A stretch of DNA of 64,000 nt from Pseudonocardia sp. (GTDB lineage: Bacteria; Actinomycetota; Actinomycetes; Mycobacteriales; Pseudonocardiaceae). A program made the position numbers and the translations under genes. Location: NCBI GenBank assembly GCA_019244295.1, contig JAFASX010000144.1, forward strand, positions 31,094 through 95,093, read 5' to 3'. Each line of letters begins with the position of its first letter. Position 1 is the stretch's first letter. Below the pieces are notes generated by a model. The model had not been told where the DNA came from, ran no database searches, and worked only from the letters and a program-made list of their open reading frames with translations. Below are positions 18,568 through 26,808 of this stretch, piece by piece.

Positions 18568-18726
18568 CTAGTACCAGTGCCGTCGGCCGAGCAACGGGTA
18601 CCCGATGCTGCCGAGCAGCAGAAGCACCAGGCCCACCGCGAGTAAGATATAGCCGATTGTCGTCAAAATGCCCAGCCCTGGGACCAAGTAGCCCAGGACA
18701 AGCAAGATGATGCCGAGAACAATCAT
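18568..18726 (-). CDS. Small two-helix membrane protein, DUF6131-like
   Basis: The 52-residue protein is almost entirely hydrophobic: MIVLGIILLVLGYLVPGLGI, then a second helix with ILLAVGLVLLLLGSIGYPLL, and a short polar tail GRRHWY. The start is fixed by a strong ribosome site (GGGAGG, 6 bases before the ATG); an open frame continues upstream but lacks a ribosome site. It resembles the DUF6131 family of tiny actinobacterial membrane proteins, whose role is not established. The gene stands alone. Confidence 0.75.
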   Translation of the reverse strand: MIVLGIILLVLGYLVPGLGILTTIGYILLAVGLVLLLLGSIGYPLLGRRHWY

Positions 18727-18855
18727 GGAGTCCTCCCTGTTTCGCCGTTCCGCTAGTGAACTACCCGATGTGGCCACGACGCAAACTCAACAAGTCACGT
18801 CGCTAGTGGTCTACCCTGACATCAGCGGTGCTGTTATGTCCAGAAAGAGGTTGGC

Positions 18856-19176
18856 ATGCCCGAAGAGAGCCACGGCGACACCGACCAGGTCCTGACCGTA
18901 CTCCGAGACATCTGGTCAGCCCGGGATGAAACGAGCGCCGAACTCGTCGAGCGCTTCGAACGCACCCGGGGTCGAGCGTGCAAGAACATGGCGCACGTTG
19001 GTTTCGGCGGGATATCGTCGCACCTCGCCGGTCACGAACCTGCCGGTGACACCAACCTGCCGGTTGACGCTGACCAGCGCTCCGCGTGGCGCGAGCGCCT
19101 CGGCCGAGAAGGCAAGCTGGTGCCCGGAGCGGTGAGCATCGGCGAAACGATCCGGCGTCAGAGCTCACACCGCTGA
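18856..19176 (+). CDS. Hypothetical 106-residue protein upstream of coxD
   Basis: An ATG preceded by AGAGG opens a frame with strong third-position G/C and a charged, helical N-terminus (DQVLTVLRDIWSARDETSAE). It contains a single Cys in RGRACKNMAHVGFGG and has no signal peptide or membrane helix. It ends 28 bases before the GTG of the coxD-like ATPase, so it may share its transcript. No family was recognised. An overlapping minus-strand frame has the weaker codon pattern. Existence is likely; function is unknown. Confidence 0.5.
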   Translation: MPEESHGDTDQVLTVLRDIWSARDETSAELVERFERTRGRACKNMAHVGFGGISSHLAGHEPAGDTNLPVDADQRSAWRERLGREGKLVPGAVSIGETIRRQSSHR

Positions 19177-19204
19177 GTCGCGACGCAGCTATGGAGGCTC
19201 GTCT

Positions 19205-20077
19205 GTGACCCGACCAAGCTCGGTCGCCGAGCTCATCGAGCTCCTGCGGGGCAGCGGGTATCTGGCCGACCGCGGCCTGGCCACCGCCATACATGTCGCT
19301 CTCGCGCTCGACCGGCCGGTGCTGCTGGAGGGCGAGGTCGGGGTCGGCAAAACCGAGTTGGCGAAGGTACTGGCCACCGTGCTGGGCCGCGTTCTGATCC
19401 GCTTGCAGTGTTATGAGGGCATCGACGCCAATCAGGCCATGTACGAGTGGGATTACGCCAGGCAACTGCTGCACATTCGGGCGCTCTCCGAGCGCTCGGT
19501 GACTGATGACGCAGCGGTGGACCAGGTGTTCGGCCCTCGGTTTCTGCTGGAACGCCCGCTGCTGCGCGCGGTGCAGGCAGGTGAACAGGCCGTACTGCTG
19601 ATCGACGAGATCGACCGGGCCGACGACGAGTTCGAGGCATTCCTGCTAGAGCTGCTTTCGGACTTCCAGGTCAGCATCCCCGAAATAGGCACAGTGGCCG
19701 CCGAGCGCCCGCCGCTGGTGCTGCTCACCTCCAACCGCACCCGGGAGCTACACGATGCGCTCAAGCGACGTTGCCTCTACCACTGGATCGGCTACCCCAG
19801 CTTCCAGCGCGAGCTGGAGATCGTCCGGGTACGCCGGCCAGAGGTGCCCGACGCGCTGGCTCGGTCAGTGGTCGCGGCGGTCACGCGACTGCGCGAGATG
19901 GAACTGGCCAAGCCGCCGGGGGTGGCCGAGACCATCGACTGGGCCAGCACGTGCGCCTTCCTCGGCATCGGGCAACTCGACGCCGAAACCGCCGAGCTCA
20001 CCCTGGGTTCGGTGGTCAAGGACCACGACGACGAAGACCTGGTCCGCCCCCGCCTTGGCGACATCGTGGCGACGTGA
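19205..20077 (+). CDS. coxD: MoxR-type AAA+ ATPase, CoxD-like CO dehydrogenase maturation factor
   Basis: The 290-residue ATPase has Walker A (EGEVGVGKTELAK, about 41-53), Walker B (VLLIDEIDRADDE, about 137-149), sensor 1 in LVLLTSNRTRELHDALKRR and the arginine-finger region of MoxR proteins. In CO-oxidising bacteria CoxD works with the VWA protein CoxE as a chaperone that helps assemble the copper-sulfur-molybdenum centre of CO dehydrogenase. The GTG start has GGAGG 8 bases upstream. The stop overlaps the next GTG by four bases (GTGA), indicating coupled translation with coxE. The gene name rests on the cox structural genes 2-8 kb away. Confidence 0.88.
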   Translation: MTRPSSVAELIELLRGSGYLADRGLATAIHVALALDRPVLLEGEVGVGKTELAKVLATVLGRVLIRLQCYEGIDANQAMYEWDYARQLLHIRALSERSVTDDAAVDQVFGPRFLLERPLLRAVQAGEQAVLLIDEIDRADDEFEAFLLELLSDFQVSIPEIGTVAAERPPLVLLTSNRTRELHDALKRRCLYHWIGYPSFQRELEIVRVRRPEVPDALARSVVAAVTRLREMELAKPPGVAETIDWASTCAFLGIGQLDAETAELTLGSVVKDHDDEDLVRPRLGDIVAT

Positions 20078-21204
20078 CCGCGGCCGGCTTTGGTTTAGCC
20101 GGGGTGCTGGTCCGGTTCGCGCGGGCACTTCGCGCCGAAGGTGTCGCGATCGGATCGGGCGATATGGTGACCTATTGCGCGGCGATGACATCGCTGGATC
20201 CGACCGATCTGGAAGACCTGTACTGGGGCGGGCGAGTCTCGCTGGTGAGTAGGTGGGAGGACGTCGAGGTCTACGACCGAGTGTTCCAGGCGTTCTTCCT
20301 CGACGTGGCTAATCCGGTGGACGAGCTGGTGGCCTTGGTAGCCCGGCCGGAAGCCAACGCCGAGTCAACGCTGGTGGCGCCGGCTGTTGAGCCGGGCGAG
20401 CAGGAGCCCGACGAGCAAGCGAGGCTGGGATTGATGGCCTCCGACGTCGAGACGCTGACCTCGAAGTCGTTCGCGGAGTGCACCGAGGACGAACTGGCCG
20501 CACTGCGTCGGATCATCGCCCAGATTCAGCTGGCCCCGCCGATGCGCAGAACCCGGCGCACTCAATTGTCGCGTCGGGGCCGCCGACCCGACCTGCGGGC
20601 GTCCATCCGCCGTTCACTACGGGTGCACGGCGAGCTGGTCGACTTACGCTGGCGTCGCCGCCGCCGGCAGCCGCGGCCACTGGTGCTGATCCTGGACATC
20701 TCCGGCTCGATGGCTGAGTACTCTCGGGCGCTGCTGCAATTCGCGTACTCCACAAAGCGGGCCGGAGTCCCCCGGCTGCGGGTGGAAGTGTTCTGCTTCG
20801 GCACCCGGCTGACGTACCTCACTCCCTCGCTGCGTACCCGGGTTCCGGACGAGGCGCTGACTCGGGCCGCCGCGAGCGTGCTGGACTGGGACGGCGGTAC
20901 CCGCATCGGGCGGTCATTGGACGAGTTCATCAGGCGTTGGGGACGGCGTGGCATGGCCCGGGGCGGCGTGGCCGTGATCTGTTCGGACGGTCTAGACCGG
21001 GGTGACCCCGAGTTGTTGTCCGATGCGATGGCGCGGTTGTCGAGGTTGTGTCACCGCATTGTCTGGCTGAACCCGCACGCGGCGGATGGTCCGCCCCGCA
21101 CGGTCGGCATGATGGTCGCTAAGCCCCACATCGATCTGTTGTTGTCTGGCCACGACCTGGACAGCCTCGAGCGATTGGCGGCGATGCTGCCCACCCTGAG
21201 CTAA
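20074..21204 (+). CDS. coxE: VWA-domain protein, CoxE-like CO dehydrogenase maturation partner
   Basis: The 376-residue protein begins with a helical segment (VLVRFARALRAEGVAIGSGD) and a charged linker. A von Willebrand A domain follows with the metal-ion-dependent adhesion motif DISGS in VLILDISGSMAEYSRALLQF, and later IGRSLDEFIRRWG and VICSDGLDRGDPELL. CoxE proteins pair with the MoxR ATPase CoxD. The GTG start overlaps the coxD stop. The open frame extends far upstream in this phase, but that part is out-of-frame coxD sequence. The gene is followed after 10 bases by a GIY-YIG-like gene on the same strand. Confidence 0.88.
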   Translation: MTAAGFGLAGVLVRFARALRAEGVAIGSGDMVTYCAAMTSLDPTDLEDLYWGGRVSLVSRWEDVEVYDRVFQAFFLDVANPVDELVALVARPEANAESTLVAPAVEPGEQEPDEQARLGLMASDVETLTSKSFAECTEDELAALRRIIAQIQLAPPMRRTRRTQLSRRGRRPDLRASIRRSLRVHGELVDLRWRRRRRQPRPLVLILDISGSMAEYSRALLQFAYSTKRAGVPRLRVEVFCFGTRLTYLTPSLRTRVPDEALTRAAASVLDWDGGTRIGRSLDEFIRRWGRRGMARGGVAVICSDGLDRGDPELLSDAMARLSRLCHRIVWLNPHAADGPPRTVGMMVAKPHIDLLLSGHDLDSLERLAAMLPTLS

Positions 21205-21214
21205 GGTTTTGTTT

Positions 21215-21652
21215 GTGCAGATCAGGCTGGGTTCATTGGCGGGGTATCCGTTCGAAGGCCCTCGCTTGCTCGGGGGTTGGACACCGCCGGCTACCCCGGG
21301 TGTCTACGTCGTGCTGTACAAGCCCGACCCCGAACGCGAGCAGTACGCGGTGATCTACGTCGGCCACAGCGCGGACCTCTCAACCGAGAACTTTCCGTTC
21401 CGCCACGTCGCGGCACCCTGCTGGATACAGCGGGCCGGCTCCAAGTGGAAGCTGCACGTGGCCACGTTGGAGATCCCCGGCGGCGGGCCCGGGCACCGAG
21501 AGATGGTGGCAAACGAACTGATCTCGATATACCGGCCGCATTGCAACAATGAGCGATATGACAACACGTGGCGGGCCGAATGGATCGGCGAATATTCCGA
21601 TGCCCCTACCACCGCCCCGCTGCCCCAGCATCGGTCAGACAATTCTGGCTGA
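21215..21652 (+). CDS. Small GIY-YIG-fold-like protein
   Basis: The product of about 145 residues has GVYVVLYKPD and, 15 residues on, VIYVGHSADL, matching the GxY and YxG halves of a GIY-YIG nuclease core. Later polar residues and a Glu lie in EMVANELISIYRPHCN, where the family has its catalytic Glu. The GTG at 21215 was chosen because AAGG lies 8 bases upstream; a TTG six bases earlier is also in frame. GIY-YIG domains nick DNA, but related proteins without activity exist. It sits directly behind coxE, where no nuclease is expected. The function is unknown. Confidence 0.6.
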   Translation: MQIRLGSLAGYPFEGPRLLGGWTPPATPGVYVVLYKPDPEREQYAVIYVGHSADLSTENFPFRHVAAPCWIQRAGSKWKLHVATLEIPGGGPGHREMVANELISIYRPHCNNERYDNTWRAEWIGEYSDAPTTAPLPQHRSDNSG

Positions 21653-21759
21653 GCGGACACCCAGACTGGTCATCCACGCGAAGCCGCGACACGCTGTCCC
21701 GGTTAACGCAGGAACAGGGCAATTCCCGCTTGAGAGGAAAGCGATAATGCCCGCAATTA

Positions 21760-22113
21760 TTAGTCTTCTGGAGTGAACCCGACGGCTTTATGCAGCCGCG
21801 AGCGTCGACGGCCGGAAGCCGGCGTGGCGATCACCGAACGCTGTGGAGTAGGCGATGCTTTGGTGACGATTCGCTCGGCGAATCCGTACAGCAGCGGCAA
21901 CGCACCGGCCACCGTGCCGCCGGTGTGGTTGATGTGCTCGATACCTGGGCCGATCAGGGCCGCGTCAGCGTTGATCCGCTGAATACTCTGTTCGGACGCC
22001 TCGAGATTAGTAGCGATACCACCCAGCAGCGAACCGACCCAATACAGATAGAACGCCAGCCCGGCGATCAGCGCGACAATAACCAACACACTGAGTACGA
22101 TCATCAGCGTCAT
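21760..22113 (-). CDS. Small single-TM protein 5 of the cox-linked array
   Basis: The 117-residue protein starts with a membrane helix (MIVLSVLVIVALIAGLAFYLYW). A soluble part rich in Ile/Asn/Gly follows (NLEASEQSIQRINADAALIG), then a basic tail containing GRRRSRLHK. It is the last and longest of five tandem small membrane proteins downstream of coxG; its ATG overlaps the preceding stop (ATGA). No known domain was recognised. The shared layout (N-terminal helix, then an amphipathic helix with spaced Ile/Thr/Asn) suggests the five are distant paralogues. Confidence 0.7.
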   Translation of the reverse strand: MTLMIVLSVLVIVALIAGLAFYLYWVGSLLGGIATNLEASEQSIQRINADAALIGPGIEHINHTGGTVAGALPLLYGFAERIVTKASPTPQRSVIATPASGRRRSRLHKAVGFTPED

Positions 22114-22421
22114 GACGTCGCGCCTCCGTTGCTTGCGGCCGTGGCCGGGGTCGGGATGCTGGGCAGCACACGCCCGAGGAAAAGGTGGTGTTGCAGGCCT
22201 TCGGCCAGCACTGCGTCCACCGCGTCGGCGGTCTTCGGGATGAGTGTGGTCGCCGACGTGTTTGAAGTGATCGTTTCTAGAGTACGCCGAACCTCGCTGA
22301 CTCGCTTGTCAATGATCTTCACTAGATAGATCAAAATGCTCAGCAACGCGGCAACCGCGAGCACCACAACGAATCCACCGATGATTGCTATCCACCAGGC
22401 GGTCAGCTCCTGATCAGACAT
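22110..22421 (-). CDS. Small single-TM protein 4 of the cox-linked array
   Basis: The 103-residue protein has about nine N-terminal residues, a membrane helix (AIIGGFVVVLAVAALLSILI) and a charged amphipathic stretch with VKIIDKRVSEVRRTLETITS. The latter recalls DUF948-type coiled-coil segments. The Pro/Ala-rich end has no motif. It starts one base after the stop of the preceding gene region and overlaps the next gene by four bases, so it is clearly operon-encoded. The function is unknown; the position suggests a role with membrane-bound CO dehydrogenase. Confidence 0.7.
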   Translation of the reverse strand: MSDQELTAWWIAIIGGFVVVLAVAALLSILIYLVKIIDKRVSEVRRTLETITSNTSATTLIPKTADAVDAVLAEGLQHHLFLGRVLPSIPTPATAASNGGATS

Positions 22422-22422
22422 C

Positions 22423-22665
22423 TCAGCCTCCCAACCGCTCGCGGCCTCGGCGCAGCCCGGCCGTGATCACCTCGGCATGGTTGATAGTAGTAGTCAGATC
22501 GGTCAATGGACGAGTGTTCCGTTCGGCCTTCCCCAACGTCGCGTTGATCGCCGCCGCTTGTTTACCGATCTTGTGCGCTAACAGCAGAATCGGCACGACC
22601 AACGCGACGACAACGAGCACCACGATGACGCCGATCGTGAAGCCGATGTACCAACCGGTCATCAC
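22423..22665 (-). CDS. Small single-TM protein 3 of the cox-linked array
   Basis: The 80-residue protein has one long Val-rich membrane helix (FTIGVIVVLVVVALVVPILL). A soluble amphipathic tail includes KIGKQAAAINATLGKAERNT, followed by NHAEVITAGLRRGRERL. The start overlaps the stop of the preceding gene by four bases. The tail pattern INATLxxAxxNT recurs loosely in the neighbouring small proteins. No known family was recognised. Confidence 0.7.
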   Translation of the reverse strand: MMTGWYIGFTIGVIVVLVVVALVVPILLLAHKIGKQAAAINATLGKAERNTRPLTDLTTTINHAEVITAGLRRGRERLGG

Positions 22666-22889
22666 ACACCCTCACAGAAGTCCCGGACCGGCTTGAGGTT
22701 AGTGTTCACCGAGGCCACCACGGTGGGCACGGTCGCCGTGGAGGCGGCGATCACTTCCACCCCGCCGCTAAGCGTGGCCAAGGTTTTCGAAACGTGCCAC
22801 AGGTGCAGAATCACCCGCAGCAGCCCCACCGCAGTGATGCCGATGATCAGCGCCGCGATGATCAGCGTCGCCCAGGCCGCAGCTGGCAT
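22662..22889 (-). CDS. Small single-TM protein 2 of the cox-linked array
   Basis: The 75-residue protein has a membrane helix (WATLIIAALIIGITAVGLLR) and an amphipathic tail (VSKTLATLSGGVEVIAASTA, then VPTVVASVNTNLKPVRDF). A GAAAGGAG-type ribosome site lies before the ATG. The gene lies 35 bases behind small protein 1 and its stop overlaps the next start (ATGA). The tail resembles that of small protein 3 in spacing of Ile, Thr and Asn. The function is unknown. Confidence 0.7.
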   Translation of the reverse strand: MPAAAWATLIIAALIIGITAVGLLRVILHLWHVSKTLATLSGGVEVIAASTATVPTVVASVNTNLKPVRDFCEGV

Positions 22890-22924
22890 GGCTGGCTCCT
22901 TTCGGGGAGAAACTTGATGATCGG

Positions 22925-23176
22925 CTACAGCAGCTTGGCCACGCTGCCGGCGTACCGAGTCGCCCCAGCCGCGACCTGCGCGACGGTGGAGTCCGTTTCA
23001 GCCAGCAGTCCAGGCACTGGATCGAGTTGGCCGATCAAAGTGACACCGCCTGCGAGGATGTCATCGACGGCCCAGCGGATCCGCTCGATGGCCGCGAGCA
23101 CTCGGTTGAGCAACGCAACCACGACCGGGAACACCACGAACAGCAAAACCGCGTTGCCGATCCACCACAGCACCAT
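22925..23176 (-). CDS. Small single-TM protein 1 of the cox-linked array
   Basis: The 83-residue protein has a membrane helix close to the N-terminus (VLWWIGNAVLLFVVFPVVVA). An amphipathic helix with RVLAAIERIRWAVDDILAGG follows, then a loop with DPVPGLLAETDSTVAQVAAG. A GGAAGGAAG-like ribosome site is present before the ATG. It lies 38 bases downstream of coxG, so it opens the run of five small membrane-protein genes. No domain was recognised. Confidence 0.7.
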   Translation of the reverse strand: MVLWWIGNAVLLFVVFPVVVALLNRVLAAIERIRWAVDDILAGGVTLIGQLDPVPGLLAETDSTVAQVAAGATRYAGSVAKLL

Positions 23177-23214
23177 CTCTCAGACTTCCTTCCGCGATGG
23201 TCGATTCCGCTCGC

Positions 23215-23814
23215 TCACCCTGCACCCCCAACCGGCCGGGTGCTCGGGCCGAAGAACCGCCGCAGTACTCGTTTCAGCGCCATCACCGCAGCCGCGATAC
23301 CAATGCGTAGCCCGCTGGCCGGCGCGGCCGCGCGGGTGGCAACGGCGACACCACCGCCGACGCGCTGCGCCTCGATGTTGTGCGCAATACAGTCGCTGAA
23401 ACTGCGCAGCAGCACGCTGGTGATATCAGCGATCATGCCCCGACCGTATTGGGCGACGGCTCCGGTGATCTGCAGCTCCTGAGATACCTTCATCGCCGTC
23501 GCGTTTGGGCCGGCCGCGGTGAGCCGCGAGGAGACCGTCATGTCGGCGGAGCCCTTGCCGCGAGTCTCCGCGCCGCTGGCATGCAGCACAATCCGCCGCG
23601 CGGCTTCGTCGGCCTCGACGATCCGCGCTGTACCGGTGAAACGCAGGGACACCGGCCCGAGCTTGACCAGCACCTTCCCCGAATAAGAGCCATCCGCGTT
23701 CTCGTCGGTGAGCTCGGCGCCAGGCAGGCACGGCGCTAGCCTGGGCAGGTCCTGCAGGTAGTCCCAGACTTTGTCCAGCGGCGCGGCTACCCGCAGCTCG
23801 TTCTCGATCAGCAT
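23215..23814 (-). CDS. coxG: CoxG-like SRPBCC protein with C-terminal membrane-binding tail
   Basis: The 199-residue protein has the CoxG SRPBCC (START-like) fold at about 1-145: MLIENELRVAAPLDKVWDYL, LPRLAPCLPGAELTDENADG, and the terminal helix ADITSVLLRSFSDCIAHNIE. The last 30 residues form a hydrophobic and basic segment (GLRIGIAAAVMALKRVLRRF) suited to membrane attachment. Work on mycobacterial CoxG indicates that it anchors CO dehydrogenase to the membrane and passes electrons to menaquinone; the same role is inferred here. It lies 15 bases behind coxL and is followed by five small membrane-protein genes. Confidence 0.9.
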   Translation of the reverse strand: MLIENELRVAAPLDKVWDYLQDLPRLAPCLPGAELTDENADGSYSGKVLVKLGPVSLRFTGTARIVEADEAARRIVLHASGAETRGKGSADMTVSSRLTAAGPNATAMKVSQELQITGAVAQYGRGMIADITSVLLRSFSDCIAHNIEAQRVGGGVAVATRAAAPASGLRIGIAAAVMALKRVLRRFFGPSTRPVGGAG

Positions 23815-23829
23815 CGCTGCTCCCCCGGC

Positions 23830-26214
23830 CTAGTCCTGACGCACCGGCGGGACGCCGGAGACGTCCCGCCCGGTTTGGATCGCTTGCCACACCCGGTCTG
23901 GCAGCACCGGCATGTCGATGTTGCGTACACCGGTGTCCTCCAGCGCATTCATCACCGCGTTGACGAACGCGGCCGGGCCGCCCACCGCCGCGCACTCACC
24001 AACGCCCTTGGCGCCGATCGGATGATGCGGACAGGGCGTCACTACCTCGTGCAACTCGAACCCGGGGGTTTCCCACGCGGTCGGCAACAGGTAGTCAATA
24101 TAGTTCGCGCCGATCATGTTGCCGTCGGCGTCGTAGGTCATGAACTGCATGTTTGCCATGGCGTAGGCCTCGGCAAGCCCGCCCATGATCTGGCCCTCGA
24201 CGATCATCGGGTTGATCCGAACCCCGCAGTCGTCCACCGCGACCACACGCAGCACGTCCCACACGCCTGTCTCCGGGTCAACCTCGACCGTCGCGATGTA
24301 GCAGGCGAACGGCCAGGTCAGGTTGGGTGGGTCGTAATAGGCGTTGTTTTCGAGACCAGGCTCCATGCCGTCGGGCATGTTCGTATAGGCGGCCATGGCG
24401 CATTCCTGGATGGTGACGCCACGTCTCGCCGCGCCACGCACGTAGAACCGGCCGAGCTCCCACTCGATGTCCTCTTCGGAGACTTCGAGCAGATGCGCGG
24501 CGAGCTTGCGTGCCTTTGCCCTGACCTTGCGCGCGACCATCGACACAGCGGCACCCGCGACCGGGGTGCTACGGGAAGCGTAGGTGCCCATTCCGAACGG
24601 GGCGGTGTCGGTGTCGCCCTCTTCGACTATTACATCGTCAGCCGGGATACCTAGCTCGTGGCTGACGATCTGGGCCCAGGTGGTCTCGTGCCCTTGGCCC
24701 TGGGTCTTCGCCCCCGTGCGCAAGATAGCTTTTCCAGTTGGGTGCACCCGAAGCTCGGCGGAGTCGAACATCTTAATGCCCAAGATGTCGTACTCGCGGC
24801 TGTTACCGGCGCCCAACGGCTCGGTCATGGTGGAGATACCGATGCCGAGGCGCCGTCCCCGGGAGCGGGCCTGCGCTTGCTCTCTCTTGAAGTCCTCGTA
24901 GCCGATCGCGTCCAAGCCCAGCTGCAGGCACTTGTGGTACTGGCCGGAGTCGACCAGGAAACCGAACGGCGTGCGCGCTGGGAAGTCGTCGGCGCGGCGC
25001 AGGTTGATCCGGCGGAACTGGGCCTGGTCCATGCCTAAATCGGCGGCGGCCGCCTGTATCATCCTTTCCTGGAAGAACATCGCTTCGGTGACCCGGAACG
25101 AGCACCGGTAGGCCACTCCGCCGGGCGCCTTGTTGGTGTACGCGCCTCGGGCGGTGATGTGCCCGACCGGGATGTCGTAGCAGGCGAACGCCGAGTGCAC
25201 CAGCCCGATCTTGAATTTGCTGGGCTGCGCGTCGGAGAAGAACGCGCCTTGGTCGGTGTCGGCATGGAAACGGACGGCAAGGATCTTGCCGTCCTTGCGC
25301 AGCGCCAGCTCACTGTCCAGGTACATGTCCCGGCCGAAGCCAGTGGAGATCAGGTTGCCGAAGTTGTCCTCGATCCACTTCACCGGCTTGCCGGTGAGGA
25401 TCGAGCCCAGGATCGAACATACGTAACCGGGGTAGACCGGAACCTTATTGCCGAACCCGCCGCCGAGGTCCGGCGACACGATCCGGATCATGTGCTCGGG
25501 CAACTCCGCCACCAGGGCCACCGCCGCCCGGATGATGTGCGGGGCCTGGGTGGTCATGTAAACGGTGAGCTTGCCGGTGGCGGCGTTGTAGTCGGCGACC
25601 GAGCCGCAGCACTCGATTGGCGAAGGGTGGCTGCGCGGGTAGTGCAGCTTCAGCCGGGAGATGTGGTCAGCTTGGGCGAATGCCCGGTCGGTGCCCTGCT
25701 TGTCACCGACCTCCCAGCGATAGCAGACGTTGTCGGTCTGCCCCTCCTTGTCATCGCGGATCAGCGGCGCGTCCGGCGCGAGTGACTGGATCGGGTTGAC
25801 GATCACGGGCAGCGGCTCGTACTCCACCACGATCGCCTCGCAGGCGTCCTTGGCGATATACGGGTCGTCGGCGACGACACAGGCCACCTCTTGGCCCTGG
25901 AACCGCACCTTGTCGGTAGCCAGCACGGCCTGCGTGTCGTAGGACAGCGTCGGCATCCAGGCCAGGTTGCGCTGGGCGGCCATCTCACCGGTCAGCACCA
26001 GCCGCACACCTGGAATGGCCCATGCGGCCGAAGTGTCGATTGATATGATCCGGGCATGCGCCAGCGGACTGCGCAGGATCTCCATATGCAGCATGCCGGG
26101 CAGCTTGAGGTCATCGATGTAGTTGCCTCGACCCCGGATGAAACGGGCATCCTCCACCCGTTGCCGGCTGGATCCCAGCCCGCCGATCTTGACTTCGTCG
26201 AGTGCCTGCGACAT
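23830..26214 (-). CDS. coxL: Form I aerobic carbon monoxide dehydrogenase, molybdenum-copper large subunit
   Basis: The 794-residue subunit oxidises CO to CO2 at a Mo-Cu centre. The deciding feature is the active-site loop AYRCSFR at 368-374 with the copper-binding Cys371, which defines form I enzymes; form II-type relatives have AYRGAGR. Also seen are the Mo-pterin motif GGGFGNKVPVYPGYV at 251-265 and the catalytic Glu in GAKGVGECAAVGGPAAF. The length is normal. The start codon overlaps the coxS stop by one base (TGATG). The product should form the (LMS)2 complex with CoxM and CoxS. The sequence is complete, so an active enzyme is expected. Confidence 0.97.
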   Translation of the reverse strand: MSQALDEVKIGGLGSSRQRVEDARFIRGRGNYIDDLKLPGMLHMEILRSPLAHARIISIDTSAAWAIPGVRLVLTGEMAAQRNLAWMPTLSYDTQAVLATDKVRFQGQEVACVVADDPYIAKDACEAIVVEYEPLPVIVNPIQSLAPDAPLIRDDKEGQTDNVCYRWEVGDKQGTDRAFAQADHISRLKLHYPRSHPSPIECCGSVADYNAATGKLTVYMTTQAPHIIRAAVALVAELPEHMIRIVSPDLGGGFGNKVPVYPGYVCSILGSILTGKPVKWIEDNFGNLISTGFGRDMYLDSELALRKDGKILAVRFHADTDQGAFFSDAQPSKFKIGLVHSAFACYDIPVGHITARGAYTNKAPGGVAYRCSFRVTEAMFFQERMIQAAAADLGMDQAQFRRINLRRADDFPARTPFGFLVDSGQYHKCLQLGLDAIGYEDFKREQAQARSRGRRLGIGISTMTEPLGAGNSREYDILGIKMFDSAELRVHPTGKAILRTGAKTQGQGHETTWAQIVSHELGIPADDVIVEEGDTDTAPFGMGTYASRSTPVAGAAVSMVARKVRAKARKLAAHLLEVSEEDIEWELGRFYVRGAARRGVTIQECAMAAYTNMPDGMEPGLENNAYYDPPNLTWPFACYIATVEVDPETGVWDVLRVVAVDDCGVRINPMIVEGQIMGGLAEAYAMANMQFMTYDADGNMIGANYIDYLLPTAWETPGFELHEVVTPCPHHPIGAKGVGECAAVGGPAAFVNAVMNALEDTGVRNIDMPVLPDRVWQAIQTGRDVSGVPPVRQD

Positions 26215-26747
26215 CAGGTTCTCCCGGAGACCGTAGTGCCTTGACCATTTGTTTCCGCGACGTGCCCATGTTGCTTAGCCGCCGCCCAGAGCACCGCTTT
26301 GACGATGTTCTGATAGCCGGTGCACCGGCAGAGGTTGCCGGACAACCCCCATCGCACGTCCTCTTCGGAGGGATTGGGGTTGTTGGTGATCAAGGCCTTC
26401 GCGGTGAGCATCATGCCGGGGGTGCAGAATCCGCACTGCAAACCATGCTCAATGGTAAAGCCCTCCTGCACCGGGTCGAGCTCACTGAGGCTGCCGAGGC
26501 CTTCGACGGTGGTGATCTCGTGGCCATCCGCCTGCACAGCCAGCATGGTGCACGATTTCACCGGGGTGCCGTCGTAGAGCACTGTGCAAGCACCGCAGTT
26601 GGTCGTGTCACAGCCGATGTGGGTGCCGGTCAGACGCAAGCCCTCCCGCAGTAAGTGCACCAGCAGCAGCCGAGGTTCGACCTCGACCGCATGTGGCTCG
26701 CCGTTAACTGTGACGGTGATCCGGTGTTCGTCCGCAGCGTCAGTCAT
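26214..26747 (-). CDS. coxS: CO dehydrogenase small iron-sulfur subunit
   Basis: The 177-residue subunit has two [2Fe-2S] clusters. The plant-ferredoxin-like N-terminal one has Cys residues in [16 protein letters not shown] and [12 protein letters not shown]; the C-terminal helical one has CGFCTPGMM and [10 protein letters not shown]. It relays electrons from the Mo-Cu site of CoxL to the FAD of CoxM. It lies between coxM (61-base gap) and coxL (one-base overlap), the M-S-L order typical of form I operons. A tail of about 15 residues follows the last cluster. Confidence 0.96.
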   Translation of the reverse strand: MTDAADEHRITVTVNGEPHAVEVEPRLLLVHLLREGLRLTGTHIGCDTTNCGACTVLYDGTPVKSCTMLAVQADGHEITTVEGLGSLSELDPVQEGFTIEHGLQCGFCTPGMMLTAKALITNNPNPSEEDVRWGLSGNLCRCTGYQNIVKAVLWAAAKQHGHVAETNGQGTTVSGRT

Positions 26748-26808
26748 GACCGCTCAAGTCGCTCGTTGTCACTTGCGTCGTCCTCCTCGTGGTGTGCCAT
26801 TAAGCGGA

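Noticed and set aside
18803..19474. A 223-codon minus-strand frame overlapping coxD and the small gene before it
   Set aside because: Its product is not protein-like and most of it is antisense to the clear MoxR ATPase.
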